A DNA stretch of 64,000 nucleotides, from contig CM065811.1 of assembly GCA_033398695.1 (NCBI GenBank), positions 116,049,501 through 116,113,500 of the forward strand, written 5' to 3'. A program made the position numbers and the translations under genes. Each line of letters begins with the position of its first letter. The first letter of the stretch is position 1. Of this stretch, positions 59,331-64,000 are shown piece by piece. The notes under the pieces are model-generated. The model saw nothing but the letters and a program-made list of their open reading frames with translations. It searched no databases and was not told where the DNA came from. This DNA comes from Orobanche coerulescens (taxonomy: Eukaryota; Streptophyta; Magnoliopsida; Lamiales; Orobanchaceae).

Positions 59331-62300
59331 ATGAAGAAGACCGATGATCCAGAGGCCCGAATGATCTCGGTACACTCGATATTCTATCTCAACTTTGTGA
59401 GTACCCTTTTTGATCTTGGTGCATCGCATTCATTCATTTCCGAGTCATGTTTGAGTAGACTAAATGCAGGTAGTGCTACTAGTTGTGAGCCTTATGTCAT
59501 TGGCCTACCTGATGGTAGACGAATTATCGGTAATCGTGAGATTTCGAATTGTCCGATTCAGTTTCATGGTCGTGTATGGCCAGCAGACCTAATCGTGGTA
59601 GATTTGCCGAGGGACGACATCATCTTGGGTATTGATTGGATGGATCGTCATGATGCCATCATTAGTGTCCGTAAGCGTATGGTCACTATCATTTCAGACG
59701 ATGGGGTTGAATGTGTGTTTCAGGGAGGTAATCCCGGCTGTTCTGGTAAGGTCATTAATTCGATGAAAGCAGTAAGGTTACTCAATCAGGGGTATGTTGG
59801 TTATTGGTGCTTTATGGCCAAAACCGAGAAATCATCAGTAATGTTGACGGATATTCCGGTGGTGAGGGAATATGCCGATGTTTTTCCAGACGAGTTACCT
59901 GGTTTGCCTCCACAGAGGGATGTGGAATTCACGATTGAGTTGGAGCACACTCGTCTCGATATTGAAGGCACCGTCGAATGGCCCCGACAAAATGCGGGAA
60001 TTAAAGAACCAACTTGAGGAGTTGTTCGAGAAAGGTTATATCCGACCGAGTGCGTCCCGTGGGGAGCACGGTATTATTTGTCAAGAAGAAGGATGGTTCA
60101 TTCGCTTATGTATTGATTATCGGGAGTTGAGCAGGTGACGATCAAGAATAAGTATCCCTTACCCCGTATTGATGATCTCTTAGATCAACTTGAGAGCTTC
60201 GGTATTTTCCAAGATCGACCTAAGATCTGGATATCATCGATTGCGGATCCGAGTCGGACATCGCGAGGACGGCGTTTGAACACGCTATGGTCATTATGAG
60301 TTTGTGGTTATGCCGTTCGGATTGACTAATGCACTGCGGTATTCATGGAGTTAATGAATCGGGTTTTCATCGACTTTACGGATCGGTTTGTTGTTGTCTT
60401 CATCGATGACATTTTGATTTATTCTCGCCGGGAGGAACACGAGTTTCACCTTCATCAAGTACTCGCGTGTTGACGAGAACAACTTTATGGGAAGTTTTCC
60501 AAATGTGAGTTCTGGATGTCCGAAGTGACTTTTCTCGGACATGTAATTTCATCAGACGGAGTTCGTGTCGATCCTCAGAAGACGGAGGCTATTCGAGATT
60601 GGCTACCTCCGAAGAACGTTAAGGAAATCCAAAGTTTCCTCGGATTAGCGGGCTATTATCGGCGATTTGTAGAGGGATTTTCTAGAATCGCTCAACCCTT
60701 AACGAACCTTTTGCGGAAGGATAAGAAATACACGTGGTGCGACGCGTGTCAACGGAGTTTTAAGGAACTCAAGAGCCGGTTAATATCAGCACCTGTACTT
60801 TCCTTGCCGCAGGGGACGGAAGGATTTGTGGTTTATAGTGATGCGTCCGGACAGGGTCTCGGATGTGTACTCATGCAGAACGGGAAAGTTATTGCCTATG
60901 CTTCACGGCAATTGAGACCTTACGAGGTTAATTATCCGACACACGACCTGGAGCTAGCAGCCGTGGTGTTTGCTTTGAAGATTTGGCGTCATTACCTTTA
61001 TGGCGTCACCTGTCAGATATTCACTGATCATAAGAGTTTAAAGTATATATTTACTCAGAAGGAGTTAAATATGCGTCAGAGACGGTGGTTGGAATTAATC
61101 AAAGATTATGATATCGAGATCCTCTACCACCCGGGCAAGGCGAACGTTGTCGCCGACGCCTTGAGTCGTAAGTCCGTTCACGGCGGATGCTTGCCCGTTT
61201 AACGATTCGAAGGAGATTCGGCGAGAATTCCTTAGACCCGAGATCGAGGTGCAGCTTGGCGAGTTCAGGGGCAGCTTTGTATGTTAGAGATTTCATCGTC
61301 ACTCGAGGAGGAAATCCGAGAGAATCAAGGTTCGGACCCATCATTATTGCGCATCCGAGAAGATGTGGCTCAGGGGAAAGCCCCTGGATTTGTGGTCCAC
61401 GAGGATGGGCTTTTGAGGTTTAAGAATCGGTTGTGCGTACCGGCGTTTATCGAGTTGAAAAACTCGATTTTGAAAGAAGCTCATGCTACCCCTTATTCTG
61501 TTCATCCGGGGTCTAGCAAGATGTACAAGGACTTGAAACAAAATTAATGGTGGAGTAATATGGGCGAAGTCGCAGAATTTGTTTCGAGATGCTTAACCTG
61601 TCAACAAGTTAAGATTGAACACCAGCGACCAGCGGGTATGCTGAAACCTCTTCCTATTCCCGTATGGAAGTGGGAAGACATTTCTATGGATTTCATCATG
61701 AGTTTGCCGACGAGTCGTCGTGGCATGAATACGATCTGGGTGATCGTGGACCACTTAACTAAATCAGCTCATTTCCTTGAGATCAAGGAGACATGGGGTC
61801 CCGAGAGACTTGCTCAACTGTTCATCAAAGAGATAGTCAGACTGCACGGTACTCCTAAAAGTATCGTTTCCAATCGTGACAGACGGTTTGTGTCGCATTT
61901 TTGGAAATCAGTTCATCGCGCTATGGGAACTCAGCTTAATCTCGATCGCTTTTCATCCTCGGTCCGACGGACAATCAGAGGACCATTCAGACATTAGAGG
62001 ACATGTTGAGGGCATGCGTCCTCGATTGGAAAGACGATTGGGAAGCCCAACTACCATTGATCGAGTTCACGTATAATAATAGTTGGCATGCTTCGATCAA
62101 GATGGCACCTTACGAGGCCTTGTATGGTCGTCGTTGTCGATCTCCGTTGTGTTGGGACGACTTATCAGAATCAATCGGCACCGAGCCCGATATGCTTATA
62201 GCCGCCGTGATAAGGTAGCTTTGATCGGAGTCGTTTGTTGACACTCGAGTCGGCGAAATCATATGCAGATAACCGTCGTCGACCATTAGAGTTCGAGGTG

Positions 62301-62719
62301 GTGACCATGTGTTGGTCAAGGTATCCTCGAGTCGTGGTATCTTCCGTTTTGGGAAGAGGGGAAAGTTGAGTCCGAGATTCATTGGACCGTTTGAGATTCT
62401 GGATCGAGTAGGCGAGTTAGCTTACCGATTGGCTTTACCTCCGGCGTTGAGCCGAATTCATAATGTGTTTCATGTCTCTCAGCTGCGGAAGTATGTTGCC
62501 GACCCGAGCCACATACTTCGATTCGACGAAATCGAGATCGCCGACGATCATTCATATGAGGAGCGGCCTATGCGAGTTTTGGAGCGGCGAATCAAACAGT
62601 TGAGGAATAAGACGATTCCTTTGGTTAAAATTCAGTGGTCTAGACACGGAGTCGAAGAGGCTACTTGGGAAACCGAGGATAGTATGCGGGAGAGTTATCC
62701 CGAGTTGTTTGACCCTTAG
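59331..62719 (+). pseudogene. pol of gypsy C, heavily frameshifted
   Basis: Same domain order as gypsy A. The protease motif reads DLGA instead of DTGA (about 59410), caused by a change within a CTG. RT is split into several frames (59950-60500). RNase H is open (60516-61202) and includes TGG where gypsy A has TGA. The integrase zinc region has a TAA at about 61545, and its core is open in 61560-61940 with SNRD, the same Asn as gypsy A. The C-terminal chromodomain is open (62309-62719). The breaks are mostly 1-3 base losses at CAG/CTG/CCG, so a more intact gene may be hidden by consensus errors. Confidence 0.88.
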
Positions 62720-62737
62720 TTTCGGGGACGAAACTCT

Positions 62738-62753
62738 TTTAAGGGGGGGTGTA
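62738..62753 (+). other. polypurine tract of gypsy C
   Basis: TTTTAAGGGGGGGTGT run before the 3' LTR start, as in gypsy A. Confidence 0.8.
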
Positions 62754-64000
62754 TGTAATACCCGGTTGTAATTCAGTAATTATCATTCAGTATTTATCAT
62801 TCAGTAATTGATACTCAGTAATTTTCACTCATTATTAATCATTTGTCACTCATATTCAGTCGTGGTATTCATCATTCAGAGTAATTGTATCATGTATCAA
62901 TCGTCACTCATCACTAATCTGATTGGAGTTTCATGCCGTGTTAATCATCCTTGTCATTTTCGTTGCGAGCTGTGCGTGAGGAGTAGCGCACGCTACGTAC
63001 TCCTTTTAGCGTACGCTAATTGGGTATAGGTAGCGCACGCTACCACTCAGCTTTAGCGCACGCTAAGGTTACCAGCTGCGATCCCGTAAGGTACCTGAGT
63101 GAGCAGTAGCGCACGCTACGAATGGTAAGTAGCGCACGCTAGTGAGTTGTAGTAGCGCACGCTAATATGTGGTGTAGCGCGCTAAGGGCGGTCAGATTGA
63201 GTCCGGTGGCTCTTGGATGCCTTGAATTAATTCTGAGCGCACGCTATCGAGGTCAGATCATAGGTCAGGCATTTTCTGGATTCCAGTTCGGGGCATCAAA
63301 TTATTCGCTAGCGCAAGCTAATGATATTGCCGTAGCGCACGCTACAAAAAGGTACGTAGCGCGCTACCGTGTTCGGACGGTGGGTCTTGGACTACCCAAA
63401 TTACCCGTTAGCGCACGCTACGCACAAGGGCTAGCGACGCTAACCTCGGATTAGCTATATAATGGATGATTGACGGAGTTCGTCACTTTATCATTCTTTC
63501 TCTTTCTCTCATCGGTTCTAGGCGATTTGGGTGATTTAGAGAGTGTTCTTCAAGGTGTAATCATCAATCATCATCTTCAAGTCTTTGAGTTGGATTAATC
63601 ATCACTTCATCATCTCCAAAACATCGAATCCAAGGTATTAATCTCTTAAATCTAGAATTTCGGATTTTTGGGTTTTTCCTTCCGATTTCTTCGTGTAAGC
63701 TTGGATTATCATTGGAATATGTTAGATATGGATTATCTACCTTGGATAAATATATTCCTGCGGATTTAATGGTTATTTTCGGAATTGTTTTCAAGAACCC
63801 TTGGGGTTGACTTCGGTTAATTGGGGATTTTCCGATTGATGTTGTTGTAATCATGAATTATGGATTCTTAATGGATTATTGATATCATTGAAGTGTTTTG
63901 TTAGTTCGAAATACTCATTTTGGTGTTGGTTTCGACATATTCGGGATTGGATATTTCCGAAGTTGTGTGGTTGGTTATGTATTCGTTGGAATGCCCTATG
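62754..64000 (+). mobile_element. 3' LTR of gypsy C, cut by the window end
   Basis: Starts TGTAATACCCGG. The palindrome array (62984-63443) has several units shortened by one or two bases (TAGCGCGCTA, TAGCGACGCTA). The window ends at the equivalent of about 32600. Confidence 0.92.

Larger units (their letters stand above)
55702..64000 (+). mobile_element. gypsy C, duplicated copy of gypsy A, cut by the window end
   Basis: It sits at exactly the same MULE site as gypsy A, with the same copia fragment and the same missing primer-binding site. It is therefore a duplication and not a second insertion. The 3' LTR runs off the window. Confidence 0.93.

Noticed and set aside
55702..64000. Gypsy C as an independent insertion
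   Set aside because: It shares the exact insertion point, the chimaeric 5' end, the SNRD change and the flanking junction with gypsy A, so it is a duplicated copy.

Overview
The window is repeat-rich nuclear DNA from a flowering plant, most likely a eudicot. I see no convincing single-copy host gene. Almost everything is transposable elements inserted into one another: two Ty1/copia elements, several Ty3/gypsy elements including chromoviruses with a C-terminal chromodomain, a large non-autonomous LTR element, a Mutator-like element (MULE) with a FAR1-type transposase, small foldback/MITE elements and minisatellites. The sequence does not let me name the species.

Layout. 1-3753 is the 3' part of a copia element (TE-A) that inserted into the pol gene of a second copia element (TE-B, 3754-7059). 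7060-9330 is unassigned DNA with a GC-rich array of hairpins, probably an LTR. 9331-11112 is AT-rich and carries three small inverted-repeat elements. From about 11130 a minus-strand gypsy LTR begins. MULE1 (13099-17599, 9-bp target duplication TTTTTTAAA) is inserted into this LTR 8 bp upstream of its TATA box. After it come a 1.4-kb foldback element, a roughly 55-bp degenerate minisatellite and a second minus-strand LTR (about 21850-23243).

This block is then duplicated at two levels. Junction 1 (23426/23427) repeats the block from 12468 onward and gives MULE2 (24055-38070). MULE2 is split by a complete chromovirus, gypsy A (24220-33708, target duplication TCTTC). Junction 2 (39880/39881) repeats everything from 17148 onward. 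In that second copy a non-autonomous element B (40049-48814, target duplication ATTAT) is inserted. The copy then passes through junction 1 again (about 54914) and carries gypsy C (55702 to the window end) at the same site as gypsy A. Every offset fits: 22733 bp before element B and 31504 bp after it.

How the genes work together. The MULE carries two convergent genes: a FAR1-domain/MULE/SWIM transposase reading right and a small, intact GRF-zinc-finger gene with one intron reading left. Each starts at the inner edge of a roughly 340-bp terminal inverted repeat, so the TIRs probably serve as the promoters. This is the MuDR plan with a different second gene. In both MULE copies the transposase is frameshifted but the GRF gene is open.

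The chromovirus (gag, protease, RT, RNase H, integrase, chromodomain) and element B have unrelated LTR bodies. Both carry arrays of the same 12-bp palindrome, TAGCGCRCGCTA, ending 10-12 bp upstream of the LTR TATA box. Gypsy A and C have lost the 3' end of the 5' LTR and the primer-binding site, which are replaced by a piece of copia LTR. Many differences between duplicated copies are small clustered changes at CAG/CTG/CCG sites. They may be consensus errors at methylated CHG sites, so part of the apparent gene breakage may not be real.
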